From NCBI GenBank assembly GCA_963840925.1, contig CAWJAY010000052.1, positions 14,919-78,918 of the forward strand: DNA of 64,000 nucleotides, given 5' to 3'. Below the pieces are notes generated by a model. The model was not told where the DNA came from. It worked only from the letters and a program-made list of their open reading frames with translations, and made no database searches. The translations under genes were made by a program, and so were the position numbers. Shown piece after piece: positions 26,268-35,499 of this stretch. Within the stretch, counting starts at the first letter, position 1, and each line of letters starts with the position of its first letter. The DNA comes from DATAOG01 sp963840925. Lineage in GTDB: Bacteria > Pseudomonadota > Alphaproteobacteria > Geminicoccales > Geminicoccaceae.

Positions 26268-27355
26268 TACGGATCGCGTTCTTCGGCTCGAGCCTGGTCT
26301 CGGCGTACTGGAATGGTGCGGCCACCTATTACCGCGGGCTGCTGCGGGCGCTCGCGGCACGCGGCCACGAGATCACCTTCTTCGAGCCCGACGCGTTCGG
26401 GCGCCAGCAGCACCGCGACATCGCGGACCCGCCCTGGGCGCGGGTCGTCGTCTACCCGGCGACCCGGACCGGCGCCGAGCAGGCGCTCGAGCAGGCGCAG
26501 GGGGCGGACCTGATCGTCAAGGCGAGCGGCGTCGGCGTGCTCGACGATCTGCTCGAGGCGGCGGTGCCGGCGCTCGCCGGGCCCCGCTCGCTGGTGGCGT
26601 ACTGGGACGTCGACGCGCCGGCGACGCTTGAGGCGATCGCGCAGGATCCGGCCCAGCCGCTGCGGGCCTTGATCCCGAGCTACGATCTGGTCTTCACCTA
26701 CGGTGGTGGCGAGCGGGTGGTCGAGGCGTACCTGGCGCTGGGCGCGCGGGACTGCGTTCCGATCTACAACGCGCTCGACGTCGACACGCATTACCCGGTT
26801 CCGGCGCAGCCCCGGTTCGCGGCCGATCTCGCGTTCATCGGCAACCGGCTGCCCGACCGTGAGGCGCGGGTCGAGACCTTCTTCCTCGAGCCCGCGGCGG
26901 CGCTGCCGCACCGGCGGTTCCTGCTCGGCGGCAGCGGCTGGGCGGACAAGCCGATGCCGCCGAACGTCCGCCGCCTGGGCCACGTTTTCACCGGCGAGCA
27001 CAACGCCATCAACTGCTCCGCGCGCGCCGTGCTCAACGTCAACCGCGCGTGCATGGCCCGCTACGGCTCCTCGCCGCCGACCCGGATCTTCGAGGCGGCG
27101 GGCGCGGCCGCCTGCATCATCACCGACAGCTGGCCCGGCATCGAGGAGTTCCTCGAGCCCGAGCGCGAGATCCTGGTCGCCCGCGACGGCGCCGAGGTCG
27201 CGGCCCAGCTCGCAGCGCTGAGCCCGGAGCGGGCGCAGGCCATCGGCGCGGCGGCGCGCCGGCGCGTGCTCGACCAGCACACTTATCAGCGCCGGGCGGC
27301 CGAAGTCGATGCGGTCCTTGAGCGGACGCGGCGCGAGCGGGTGAGGGCCGCATGA
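26264..27355 (+). CDS. CgeB-like glycosyltransferase (copy 2)
   Basis: A 363-residue relative of the preceding gene. It starts VIRIAFFGSSLVSAYWNGAAT with GTG overlapping the previous TGA. The donor domain reads LGHVFTGEHNAINCSARAVL and SPPTRIFEAAGAAACIITDSW, then PEREILVARDGAEVAAQL. The DSWPGIEEFLEP segment is typical of the CgeB group. The stop overlaps the ATG of copy 3 (ATGA). Tandem duplication followed by specialisation for different linkages is the simplest view. Confidence 0.87.
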   Translation: MIRIAFFGSSLVSAYWNGAATYYRGLLRALAARGHEITFFEPDAFGRQQHRDIADPPWARVVVYPATRTGAEQALEQAQGADLIVKASGVGVLDDLLEAAVPALAGPRSLVAYWDVDAPATLEAIAQDPAQPLRALIPSYDLVFTYGGGERVVEAYLALGARDCVPIYNALDVDTHYPVPAQPRFAADLAFIGNRLPDREARVETFFLEPAAALPHRRFLLGGSGWADKPMPPNVRRLGHVFTGEHNAINCSARAVLNVNRACMARYGSSPPTRIFEAAGAAACIITDSWPGIEEFLEPEREILVARDGAEVAAQLAALSPERAQAIGAAARRRVLDQHTYQRRAAEVDAVLERTRRERVRAA

Positions 27356-28487
27356 CCGATCGCCACCGGCGCTCGATCGTCGTCCTCGGGCTCTCGATCA
27401 CCTCGAGCTGGGGCAACGGCCACGCCACCACCTATCGGGCGCTGCTGCGGGCGCTCGCCGCGCGCGGCCACGACGTGCTGTTCCTCGAGCGCGACCGGCC
27501 CTGGTACGCCGCCAACCGCGACCTGCCACAGCCGCCGTTCTGCCGGACCCTGCTCTACGACTCGGTCGAGCAACTCGCAGCCCGGTTCTCGCGCCCGGTG
27601 CGGGATGCCGATCTGGTGATCGTCGGCTCCTATGTGCCGGACGGGGTCACCGTCGGCCGCTTCGTGCTTGCCACCGCCCGCGGCGTTACCGCCTTCTACG
27701 ACATCGACACGCCGGTCACGCTCGCCAAGCTCGCTCGTGGCGATCACGAATATCTGTCGGCCGATCTGATCCCGGGTTACGACCTCTACCTGTCGTTCAC
27801 CGGCGGGCCGACGCTCGCGCGCATCGAGCGCGACTACGGTGCCCAGAGGGCGCGGCCGCTCTACTGCGCGGTCGACCCGGAGCTGTACTTTGCCGAGCCG
27901 GGCCAGGCGACGGTCGATCTCGGCTACCTCGGGACCTACAGCGCCGACCGCCAGCCGAAGCTCGACCGCCTCCTGATCGAGACCGCCCGCCGCTGGCCGG
28001 CCGGACGGTTCGCGGTCGCCGGCCCGCTCTACCCGCCGGCGTCACGTGGCCTGGCAACGTCGCCCGCGTCGACTACCTGCCGGCGGATCGTCACCGCGCC
28101 TTCTACGGCAGCCAGCGCTTCACTCTCAACGTCACGCGCGCCGACATGGTGACCGCAGGGTTCTCGCCAAGCGTGCGTCTGTTCGAGGCGGCGGCCTGCG
28201 GCACCCCGATCATCAGCGACACATGGCCCGGCATCGAGACGCTGTTCGAGCCCGGACGCGAGATCCTGCTCGCTGCCTCGCCAGACGATATGCTGCGCTG
28301 GCTGCGCGAGCTTCCGGAGGCGCATCGGCGCGCGGTCGGTGCGGCGGCGCGCGCCAGGGTGCTGAGCGCGCACACCGCCGCCCACCGCGCGCGCGAGCTG
28401 GAGGCTTTGATCGCCGAAGCCGAGCAACCGGCCGCCCCGGAGCCCGCCTGGCGCGGCGCCGTCATATCGGGCGGCCGGATGCCCTGA
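27352..28487 (+). pseudogene. CgeB-like glycosyltransferase (copy 3), one frameshift
   Basis: The third relative, starting RRSIVVLGLSITSSWGNGHATTYR. The first frame runs to VAGPLYPP at about 28036, where one missing base throws it out of frame. Reading +1 restores VTWPGNVARVDYLP, then FYGSQRFTLNVTRADMV and the donor site SPSVRLFEAAACGTPIISDTW, ending at 28487. All family elements are present, so a single-base error in the assembly is as likely as a real mutation. If it is real, the last glycosyl transfer is lost. Confidence 0.75.
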
Positions 28488-28566
28488 CGCCGCACCCGAG
28501 GTGGGCCTTTGTGGCCGGGGATAGCGGGCCCGGGCGCGCTGGGAGACCTCGCGCGCGTGGGGTTTG

Positions 28567-28863
28567 TCAGTGGCGCGCTGCGCCGTGCTCGCGGCGTTCG
28601 GCCGTGTCCCGGCCGACGATCTTGTTGAACATGCTGTCCTGTTCGAAGACCAGCGCGAGCTTGCGGCTCTCGAACTCCCGGAAGAACTCATCCCAGGAGA
28701 TCTCGACCAGGTTCTCGTGCTGGGACTGCTGCGCTTTCGGGAACATGATCCGGATGATACCGACATCGCCGCCCTGGTGCGTGCGGTCGACCGCGGCGGG
28801 CTTGCCGCCCTTGGCTTCCGCCCATTTCCGGATGGTCTCGTGATCGGTCACGACTTCCGCCAT
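28567..28863 (-). CDS. conserved small hypothetical protein
   Basis: A 98-residue soluble protein (DHETIRKWAEAKGGKPAAVDRT, GDVGIIRIMFP, LVEISWDEFFREFESRKLALVFEQD). I recognise it as a recurring uncharacterised alphaproteobacterial family with the same order of blocks, but no function is known to me. It is transcribed against the glycan locus and has its own start 155 bp from the divergent exporter gene. No membrane segment or signal is seen. Confidence 0.7.
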   Translation of the reverse strand: MAEVVTDHETIRKWAEAKGGKPAAVDRTHQGGDVGIIRIMFPKAQQSQHENLVEISWDEFFREFESRKLALVFEQDSMFNKIVGRDTAERREHGAARH

Positions 28864-29018
28864 GGCTCGCTCCCGCCTGGAAGGGATGTCGATGGCAAAC
28901 GAGCGGGAGGCGGGGCGGTTCCCGGCCGCGGCCCGGAATCAAACGCCTGCTGCTAAGGAGTGATTAACCATCGAAGGCTACCCCTGATCGGGCGTCGGTT
29001 CGGACTGCCGGTCACGGA

Positions 29019-30790
29019 ATGCAGCTCGTTCGCCTTTACCGCCGTGTCGTCGGCCTGCTCGCGCCGGAATGGCGGCTGGCGCTCGCCCTGGCGCTGGCCA
29101 ACATCGCGCTCGCGGGCACCGGCTTCGCCGGCCCTTTGCTGTTCGGCCGCATCATCGACACGCTGACCGCCAGCGCCTCGGATCAGGACAGCTGGCGGCT
29201 GATCCTTTCCTGCTCGGTCTATGGGGCCTGATCGGCATCGGCAGCATCGGCGCCGGCATCCTGGTCGCCGTGCACGCCGACCGGCTCTGCCAGCGCCGGC
29301 GCCTGGCGGCGATGAGCCGCTACTTCGAGCACGTGCTGCAGCTGCCGCAGGCATTTCACGGCGACACCCACTCCGGTCGACAGCTCAAGATCATGTGGCA
29401 GGGCGCCGACACGCTCTTTAGTACCTGGCTGTCATTGCTGCGCGAGAACCTCGCGACCTTGGTCGCGCTGTTCGCGCTGCTGCCGCTCGCGCTCTTCCTC
29501 AACTGGCGGCTGGGCTCGCTGCTGATCCTGCTGCTGGCGGCGGTCGCGTGCTCGACCTGGTTCGTGTTCCGCCGGACCCATGCCGCCCAGGCGCGGGTCG
29601 AAAGCTATCACTCGGCGCTGGCGGAGCAGGCGGGCGACGCGCTTGGCAACGTGATGCTGATCCAGAGCTTCGTGCGGCTCGGGGCCGAGCTCGGCAAGCT
29701 GCGCGCCGCGATGGATCAGGTGTTGGCGGCGCAGCTGCCGGTGCTCAACTGGTGGGCGCTCCTGACCGTGCTTTCTGGCGCCACCTCGACCATCACGCTG
29801 ATCGCGATCTTCGCGCTCGGCACCTGGCTGCACCTGCAAGGACAGGCGACGGTCGGCGAGATCGTGACCTTCATGGGCTTTGCCACCCAGCTGATCGGCC
29901 GCACGGACCAGGCGGTCGGCTTCATCAACCAGCTGTTCTTCCAGGCGCCCCGGCTCGCGGACTATTTCGAGGTGCTCGACACGCCCTCGACCGTGATCGA
30001 GAAGCCGGCCGCGATCAGCCTCGGCCGGGTGCGGGGCCGGGTCGAGTTCGAAGGCGTCAGCTTGAGCTATCGCGGCGGCCGGCCGGCCGTTGCGGATCTG
30101 TCGTTCGTCGCCGAGCCTGGCCAGATGATCGCCCTGGTCGGGCAGACCGGCGCTGGCAAGAGCACCTCGATGCGCCTGCTCCAGCGTCTGCATGACCCGG
30201 ATGCCGGGACGGTGCGGGTCGACGGCGTCGACATCCGCGACCTCACGCTGGATTCGCTGCGCGCCAACATCGGGGTCGTCTTTCAGGAGAGCCTGCTGTT
30301 CTACCGCAGCATCGCCGACAACCTGCGGGTCGGCCGGCCGGAGGCGAGCGAGACCGAACTTCTGGCCGCGGCGCGTCAGGCCGAGGCCCACGACTTCATC
30401 CTTCGCCAGCCGCAGGGCTACGGCACGCTGATCGGCGAGCGTGGCGCCACGCTCTCGGGCGGCGAGCGCCAACGCCTCGCGATCGCCAGGGCGTTGCTCA
30501 AGAATCCGGCGATCCTGATCCTGGACGAGGCGACCAGCGCGCTCGACTCGGCGACCGAGGCCAGAGTCCAGCAGGCGCTGCGCAACGCGGTGCGCGGCCG
30601 GACCACCTTCGTCATCGCGCACCGTCTGTCGACCATCCGCGACGCCGATCTGATCCTGGTGTTCGAAGCCGGCCGCATCGTCGAGCGCGGCAGCTTCTCG
30701 GCGCTGCTGGCCCAAGGCGGCGTCTTCGCCCAGCTCGTTGGCACCCAGCTCGCCCCGCGCCCGGCGGCGGCCCGCTCGCTCGCCTCCTGA
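29019..30790 (+). pseudogene. NdvA-like glucan ABC exporter, fused permease/ATPase (one frameshift)
   Basis: Resembles NdvA/ChvA, which export cyclic beta-1,2-glucan to the periplasm. The N-terminus (MQLVRLYRRVVGLLAPEWRLALALALANIAL, then LLFGRIIDTL) is in one frame and breaks near 29205. The downstream frame carries ADRLCQRRRLAAMSRYFEHVLQLPQAFHGDTHSGR, the remaining helices and the ATPase: Walker A GQTGAGKST, signature TLSGGERQR, Walker B ILILDEATSALD and H-loop VIAHRL. The two frames together give the normal about 590 residues. It directly follows the glycan operon and may export its product. Confidence 0.8.
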
Positions 30791-30797
30791 CGTGCGC

Positions 30798-31997
30798 CTA
30801 GCCGGCGGCCACAGCCGCCTTCGCGGTCTCGTCCTTGAGCGATTGGCGGAGCGCTGCCTTGAGCTCCGGACCGCTCAGCTCTGGCTCCCGGCCGGAGGCT
30901 CGCCGGTCGACCTCGCGGGTCAGGCGCTGCTGGAGCAGCGCGAGCACGGCCGCTTCTTCGCTGCGCAGCCCGGCAAGATCCTCGCGCAGGACATCCTCGA
31001 TCTGCCCCTTGAGCAGCCCCAGCAGGCTGCCATCGAGGTAGCAGGCGAGGATCTCGGGGTGAATGTAGCTCTTGCGGCAGACGGCAACGGTATTGCCGAG
31101 CTGGGCGGCGACCTGCTCGATCGCGCGCGTGATGTTGCGCTTGGCGGCCGCCTGGCTGTCGAAGCTCTCGAATTCGCTGAGCGCGAGCGAGGCCAGCACG
31201 GACCCCGCCCAGGTCCGGAAGTCCTTGGCGGTGAACGGCTCGCCCGTGATCTCCTGCAGATAGGCGTTGACGTCGGCGGAATCGACCGCCTGCCGCTGGC
31301 CGTCTTCGTCGACGTATTGGAACAGCCGCTGGCCCGGCAACTCCTGGCAGGAGCGCACGATCCGCGCCAGGCGCCGGTCGTGCAGCAGGATCCGGTGCTC
31401 CTTGCCGGCCTTGCCGCGATATTCGAAGATCAGCTTGGCGCCTTCGAAATCGACGTGGCGGTCGCGCATCGTGGTCAGCCCGTAGCTGCCGTTCTCGCGC
31501 GCGTATTCCTGGTTGCCGACCCGGATCAGCGTGACCTCGAGGAGCCGGACGATGGTCGCCAGGACCTTCTCGCGGGGTAGGCCGCGGCGCGCCAGATCCT
31601 CGGCCACGCGCGCCCGCAGTCGCGGCAGCGCCTGGGCGAAGGCCAGCATCCGATCGAACTTGGCAGCGTCGCGGATCAATCGCCAGTCGGGATGATAGCG
31701 ATACTGCTTGCGGCCGCGGGCGTCGCGCCCGGTCGCCTGCAGATGGCCGTCGCGATCCGGGCAGATCCAGACACCGGTCCAGGCCGGCGGGATTGCGAGC
31801 CACTTGATCCGTGCGAGCACCGCAGGGTCCTTGACCAGCTGCCCGTCCGGTCCGCCGTAGGAGAAAGCCCGGCCGGCGCGCCGGCGCGTGATCCCCGGAG
31901 TCGCGTCGGACACGTAGCGCAGGCCCGCCGCCCGCGTGGCTTCTGCTGCATCGGATTGATCCGGCACCTTCGCCGGGATCTCCTGGCCTCGCTTCAT
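30798..31997 (-). CDS. DNA topoisomerase IB
   Basis: A 399-residue bacterial (poxvirus-like) type IB topoisomerase that relaxes supercoils through a 3'-phosphotyrosine. Seen in order: GLRYVSDATPGITRRRAGRAFSY, the IPPAWTGVWICPDRDGHLQATGRDARGRKQYRYH block with catalytic basic residues, the ENGSYGLTTMRDRHVD region, DFRTWAGSVLA and the active-site tyrosine in CRKSYIHPEIL. The ATG at 31997 was chosen because family members start just before the GLRY block. The C-terminal 60 residues are charged. It converges with the exporter gene, 7 bp apart. Confidence 0.93.
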   Translation of the reverse strand: MKRGQEIPAKVPDQSDAAEATRAAGLRYVSDATPGITRRRAGRAFSYGGPDGQLVKDPAVLARIKWLAIPPAWTGVWICPDRDGHLQATGRDARGRKQYRYHPDWRLIRDAAKFDRMLAFAQALPRLRARVAEDLARRGLPREKVLATIVRLLEVTLIRVGNQEYARENGSYGLTTMRDRHVDFEGAKLIFEYRGKAGKEHRILLHDRRLARIVRSCQELPGQRLFQYVDEDGQRQAVDSADVNAYLQEITGEPFTAKDFRTWAGSVLASLALSEFESFDSQAAAKRNITRAIEQVAAQLGNTVAVCRKSYIHPEILACYLDGSLLGLLKGQIEDVLREDLAGLRSEEAAVLALLQQRLTREVDRRASGREPELSGPELKAALRQSLKDETAKAAVAAG

Positions 31998-32090
31998 CTG
32001 TGCCCCCGCTCGGAAGCCCCAAGTTCGTCCAGCGCGAAAACGGGCGCTGCCCGGCAAAGTTCCTGCCGGCGTTCGGCTCGCGGGCACCGA

Positions 32091-32486
32091 TCAGCGGACC
32101 AGGAGAGGTTTGCGGGCGCCGCTCCGGAGTCGCTCGCGGGCGCACTCCAGGACCGCTCGCAGGCTGGCCGACGTATAAGGCTTGCTCAGCAGTCCCAGCA
32201 GATCCGCGGCTTCGGCCTGTCCGGGGGTGAGATGGCCAGTGGCCGCGATCGCCGGCACGGCAAAGCGCTCCTGGATATCTCTGGCCGCAGCCAAGCCATC
32301 GCTGCCGTTGGCCAGGCGAATGTCGATCAGCGCGAGGTCAGGGCGCTCGCGCGCGACCAGCTCAACCAGCTCTTCGCCGGTGCGCGCCATGCCCACGACA
32401 ATATGGCCGAGCGCCGCCACCTCGCTGCGGAGATGCTCCGCCACGAACCAGCTGTCCTCGGCGATGGCGATGCGCAGTTACTTCAT
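32091..32486 (-). pseudogene. single-domain response regulator, nonsense codon at position 3
   Basis: A CheY-like receiver with no output domain: acidic pair in IAIAEDSWFVAEHLRSEVAALG, phospho-acceptor Asp in LALIDIRLANGSDG, Thr in AIAATGH and Lys in LLSKPYTSASL. The ATG at 32486 is followed by AAG and then TAA (32478-32480) in the same frame. CTG CGC ATC and the rest of the receiver come next, so a C-to-T change in a Gln codon would explain it. Translation could instead begin at CTG 32477 or the GTG in WFVAEHL. It is divergent from an HWE kinase that probably phosphorylates it. Confidence 0.7.
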
Positions 32487-32654
32487 CCGATGCTGCCCAC
32501 CCCGGCCAAGCCAGCATAGGCGCCCGAGCAGTAACGGCTGATCGGTGAAAAGTTCCCCAAAAGCTCTTGGGGGCCAGCACCGAAATGGCCTACTTGTTGC
32601 GTTGCGGCGGTCCGACCCCGCCTCGCATCGTTGGCAGGCTTTGCTGGAGCACCG

Positions 32655-34067
32655 ATGGCTCTGCGGTCCAAGGCAACCCGTGAACCCCTGACCGCCGGCT
32701 GGCTGGCGGCGATCGTGGAGTCTTCCGAAGACGCGATCGTGAGCAAGGATCTGGACGGGATCATCACGAGCTGGAACCCCGCCGCAGAGCGACTGTTCGG
32801 CTACGCGGCCGCGGAGGTGATCGGCCGCCCGATCGCGATCCTGGCCGCGCCCGAGCGCGCGAACGAGATGCCTGCGATCCTGGAGCGCATCCGGCGCGGC
32901 GAGAAGATCGAGCACTTCGAGACCGTCCGCCGCCGCAAGGACGGTAGCCTGGTCGACATTTCGCTGACCGTGTCGCCGATCCGCAACCAGAAGGGGCGGA
33001 TCGTCGGCGCCTCGAAAATCGCCCGCGACATCACCGAGCACAAGCGGGCCAAACAGGCCCTCATGGAGAGCGAGGAACGTTTCCGCGGCCTCGCCAATGC
33101 CGTCCCGGACATCGTCTGGACGGCCGGCCCGGACGGGCTCATCACCTTCGCCAACGATCGCTGGTTTCACTTCTGCGGCATCGCGCCGGAGGAAAACGCC
33201 CGGGCGTGGCCGGACCTGGTTCTCCATCCCGAGGACCGGGAGCGCTGTCTCGAGAGATGGAATCTGGCGCTGCGTGAGGGGACCGCGTACGAGATCGAGG
33301 TTCGCAACCGACGCCATGATGGCGAGTATCGCTGGTTCCTGACCCGCGCCGTGCCGGTGCGGAACGCGAGCGGTCGGATCACCGCCTGGTTCGGCGCGAC
33401 GACCGACATTCACGATCGCAAGCAGGCCGAAGAGCACCAGCGGAGGCTGACGGCGGAGCTGTCGCACCGGGTCAAGAACATGCTCGCGGTGGTGCAGGTT
33501 CTGGCCGAGCGCAGCGGCTCCAGGGCGACCTCGGTCGATCAGTGCCTCGAGGCGTTCCGGGGCCGTCTCCAGGCGCTGAGCGCGGCGCACAACGCCCTGC
33601 TCGCCAGCGATTGGAAGTTGGTGAGCCTGGCGTCGCTCGTTCAGACCACGCTCGAGCCGTACCTCGCCGACGGCGACCGCCTTCGGCTGGACATTCAAGA
33701 TCTGCCGCTCGAGCCGGAGAAGGCTCTCACGCTGGCGCTCGGGCTTCACGAGCTCGCAACCAACGCCGCCAAATATGGCGCGCTCTCGAGGCCGACCGGA
33801 AGCGTTGCGCTCGCCGCTCACCTCGACCCCGGCGGCGCCGAGCTGCGGATGGTCTGGCTGGAGGCGGGCGGGCCGGCGGTCGAGGCGCCGACGGTCGCCG
33901 GCTTCGGCACCACGATGCTGAACCAGGCGATCAAGTATCAGCACGACGGCCGGGTCGAGCTCGACTGGCGCAGGGAAGGCCTGGTCTGCCGCCTCGCGCT
34001 ACCGCTCGGCAAGCTGGCGACCGCCGAAGCTGCGCGCGCGCCCGATCCGGTGACGCCGAGACCCTGA
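32655..34067 (+). CDS. PAS-PAS HWE-type sensor histidine kinase
   Basis: A cytoplasmic kinase without membrane segments. Two PAS/PAC modules lie at about residues 15-140 (SSEDAIVSKDLDGIITSWNPAAERLFGY) and 140-265 (IVWTAGPDGLITFANDRWF). The HWE dimerisation helix has the phospho-His in ELSHRVKNMLAVVQ. The ATPase has N-box HELATNAAKYGALS, the HWE-family W-x-E as VWLEAGGP, and GFGTTML. The ATG at 32655 is preferred to an upstream TTG. It is divergent from a receiver-only regulator, a common arrangement for this family in alphaproteobacteria, often linked to light or general stress signals. Confidence 0.9.
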   Translation: MALRSKATREPLTAGWLAAIVESSEDAIVSKDLDGIITSWNPAAERLFGYAAAEVIGRPIAILAAPERANEMPAILERIRRGEKIEHFETVRRRKDGSLVDISLTVSPIRNQKGRIVGASKIARDITEHKRAKQALMESEERFRGLANAVPDIVWTAGPDGLITFANDRWFHFCGIAPEENARAWPDLVLHPEDRERCLERWNLALREGTAYEIEVRNRRHDGEYRWFLTRAVPVRNASGRITAWFGATTDIHDRKQAEEHQRRLTAELSHRVKNMLAVVQVLAERSGSRATSVDQCLEAFRGRLQALSAAHNALLASDWKLVSLASLVQTTLEPYLADGDRLRLDIQDLPLEPEKALTLALGLHELATNAAKYGALSRPTGSVALAAHLDPGGAELRMVWLEAGGPAVEAPTVAGFGTTMLNQAIKYQHDGRVELDWRREGLVCRLALPLGKLATAEAARAPDPVTPRP

Positions 34068-34076
34068 AGCGGCCGG

Positions 34077-35489
34077 TTGGGCGTGCGCCGCGTCGAAGTC
34101 GCACAATTGAGCATCGATCGCCGCTCCGCGCTCGGGTGGCTCGGAAATCTTGCGACCGCGCCCTTTCTGACGCGCCGCGCGGCCGCTTCCGACGCGCAGG
34201 CCTTGCCCGAGATCACGCTCGCGCCATTCCGGCGCCCGGAACCAGGCTTGGTCGAGATCGACCTCGACGCCCGCCCGGCCCAGGTCATGGCCGGTGACCT
34301 CCCCGCCAGCCTTTGGACCTATGGCGGCAGCTTCCCGGGGCCGCTCATTCGCCTGAGCGAAGGCGAGACGGCGCGGCTCCGGTTCAAGAACCGGTTGCCG
34401 GAGGCGACCAACCTCCATTTTCACGGCCTGCACGTACCGCCCGGCGGCCGCGCCGATAACATCTGGCTGCACATCCCGCCGGGCGAGGCCTTCGTGTACG
34501 AGTTCGAGGTCCCGCGCGGCAGCGCCGGGACCTACTGGTATCATCCCCATGCCCACGGCACGATCGCCCGCCAGCTTTGGGCGGGGCTCGCCGGTCCGCT
34601 GATCGTCGACGGGCCGCTGGACCGGATGCCCGAGTTGGCGAGCGCTGATGAGCGGATCGTGCTGCTCCGGGATCTCGCGCTCGGCGAGCGGGGCCTGCCC
34701 GCACCGCATCGGATCATGGACTGGCACGAGGGCAAGCAGGGTGACCTGATCCTGGCCAACGGCGTCATCCAGCCGACCTTGCGCGCTCGCGCGAGCACGT
34801 TGCGGCTCCGCCTGATCAACGCCAGCAACGCCCGCTACTTTCGCCTAGCGCTGAGCGAGGCTCAGCCTCTGCATCTGATCGCGACCGACGGTCATTATCT
34901 GGAAAGGCCGGTCGAGGTCGCGGAGGTTCTGCTCGTGCCCGGCGAGCGCGCGGACGTGCTGATCCAGCTCGAAAGCTCGAGCCCGCTCGCTCTACGTGAT
35001 CTGCCCTACGATCGCCGGACCACGCACCACTCGACGGCGCGAACGGTGCTGACCATCCTGCCCCGACCGGGCGCCGGGCCGATCGCGCTGCCCTCGAGCC
35101 TCGCCGATGTGCCGGCGCTGCCACCGGAGCAGGCTTCGGTGCGGCGCCGGATCACGATGGCGATGTTCTTCATCAACGGCCGGCTGTTCGATCCGGGCCG
35201 GGCCGACGCCCGGGCGCGGCTCGGCGATCTCGAGCTCTGGCAGGTCGAGAACGTCGGCACGATGGACCACCCGTTCCACCTGCACACCTGGTATTTCCAG
35301 GTGATCGCGCGCAACGGGCGGCCGGAGCCGTTCCGCGCCTGGCGCGATATGGTCAACCTGAAGCCCGGCGACCGCATCGATCTGCTGGTGCCGCTCGCCG
35401 ACTACCCCGGCCGCACGGTCTATCACTGCCACATCTCGGAGCATGGCGACAAAGGCATGATGGCCATGCTCGAAGTGACCGGGGGCTGA
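34077..35489 (+). CDS. multicopper oxidase (laccase-like)
   Basis: A 470-residue periplasmic multicopper oxidase with a Tat-type signal (DRRSALGWLGNLATAPFL). All four copper motifs are present: NLHFHGLH (H114, H116), WYHPHAHG (H156, H158), MDHPFHLHTW and the C-terminal HCHISEHGDKGMM, with the T1 Cys. It oxidises phenols or metal ions while reducing oxygen. The start is TTG at 34077 or GTG at 34083. It converges with the amine dehydrogenase cluster, leaving only 10 bp. Copper supply or electron disposal for that cluster is a speculative link. Confidence 0.9.
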   Translation: MGVRRVEVAQLSIDRRSALGWLGNLATAPFLTRRAAASDAQALPEITLAPFRRPEPGLVEIDLDARPAQVMAGDLPASLWTYGGSFPGPLIRLSEGETARLRFKNRLPEATNLHFHGLHVPPGGRADNIWLHIPPGEAFVYEFEVPRGSAGTYWYHPHAHGTIARQLWAGLAGPLIVDGPLDRMPELASADERIVLLRDLALGERGLPAPHRIMDWHEGKQGDLILANGVIQPTLRARASTLRLRLINASNARYFRLALSEAQPLHLIATDGHYLERPVEVAEVLLVPGERADVLIQLESSSPLALRDLPYDRRTTHHSTARTVLTILPRPGAGPIALPSSLADVPALPPEQASVRRRITMAMFFINGRLFDPGRADARARLGDLELWQVENVGTMDHPFHLHTWYFQVIARNGRPEPFRAWRDMVNLKPGDRIDLLVPLADYPGRTVYHCHISEHGDKGMMAMLEVTGG

Positions 35490-35499
35490 GGACGACCGC

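Noticed and set aside
29432..30715. A 427-codon minus-strand frame
   Set aside because: Antisense shadow of the NdvA-like exporter ATPase.
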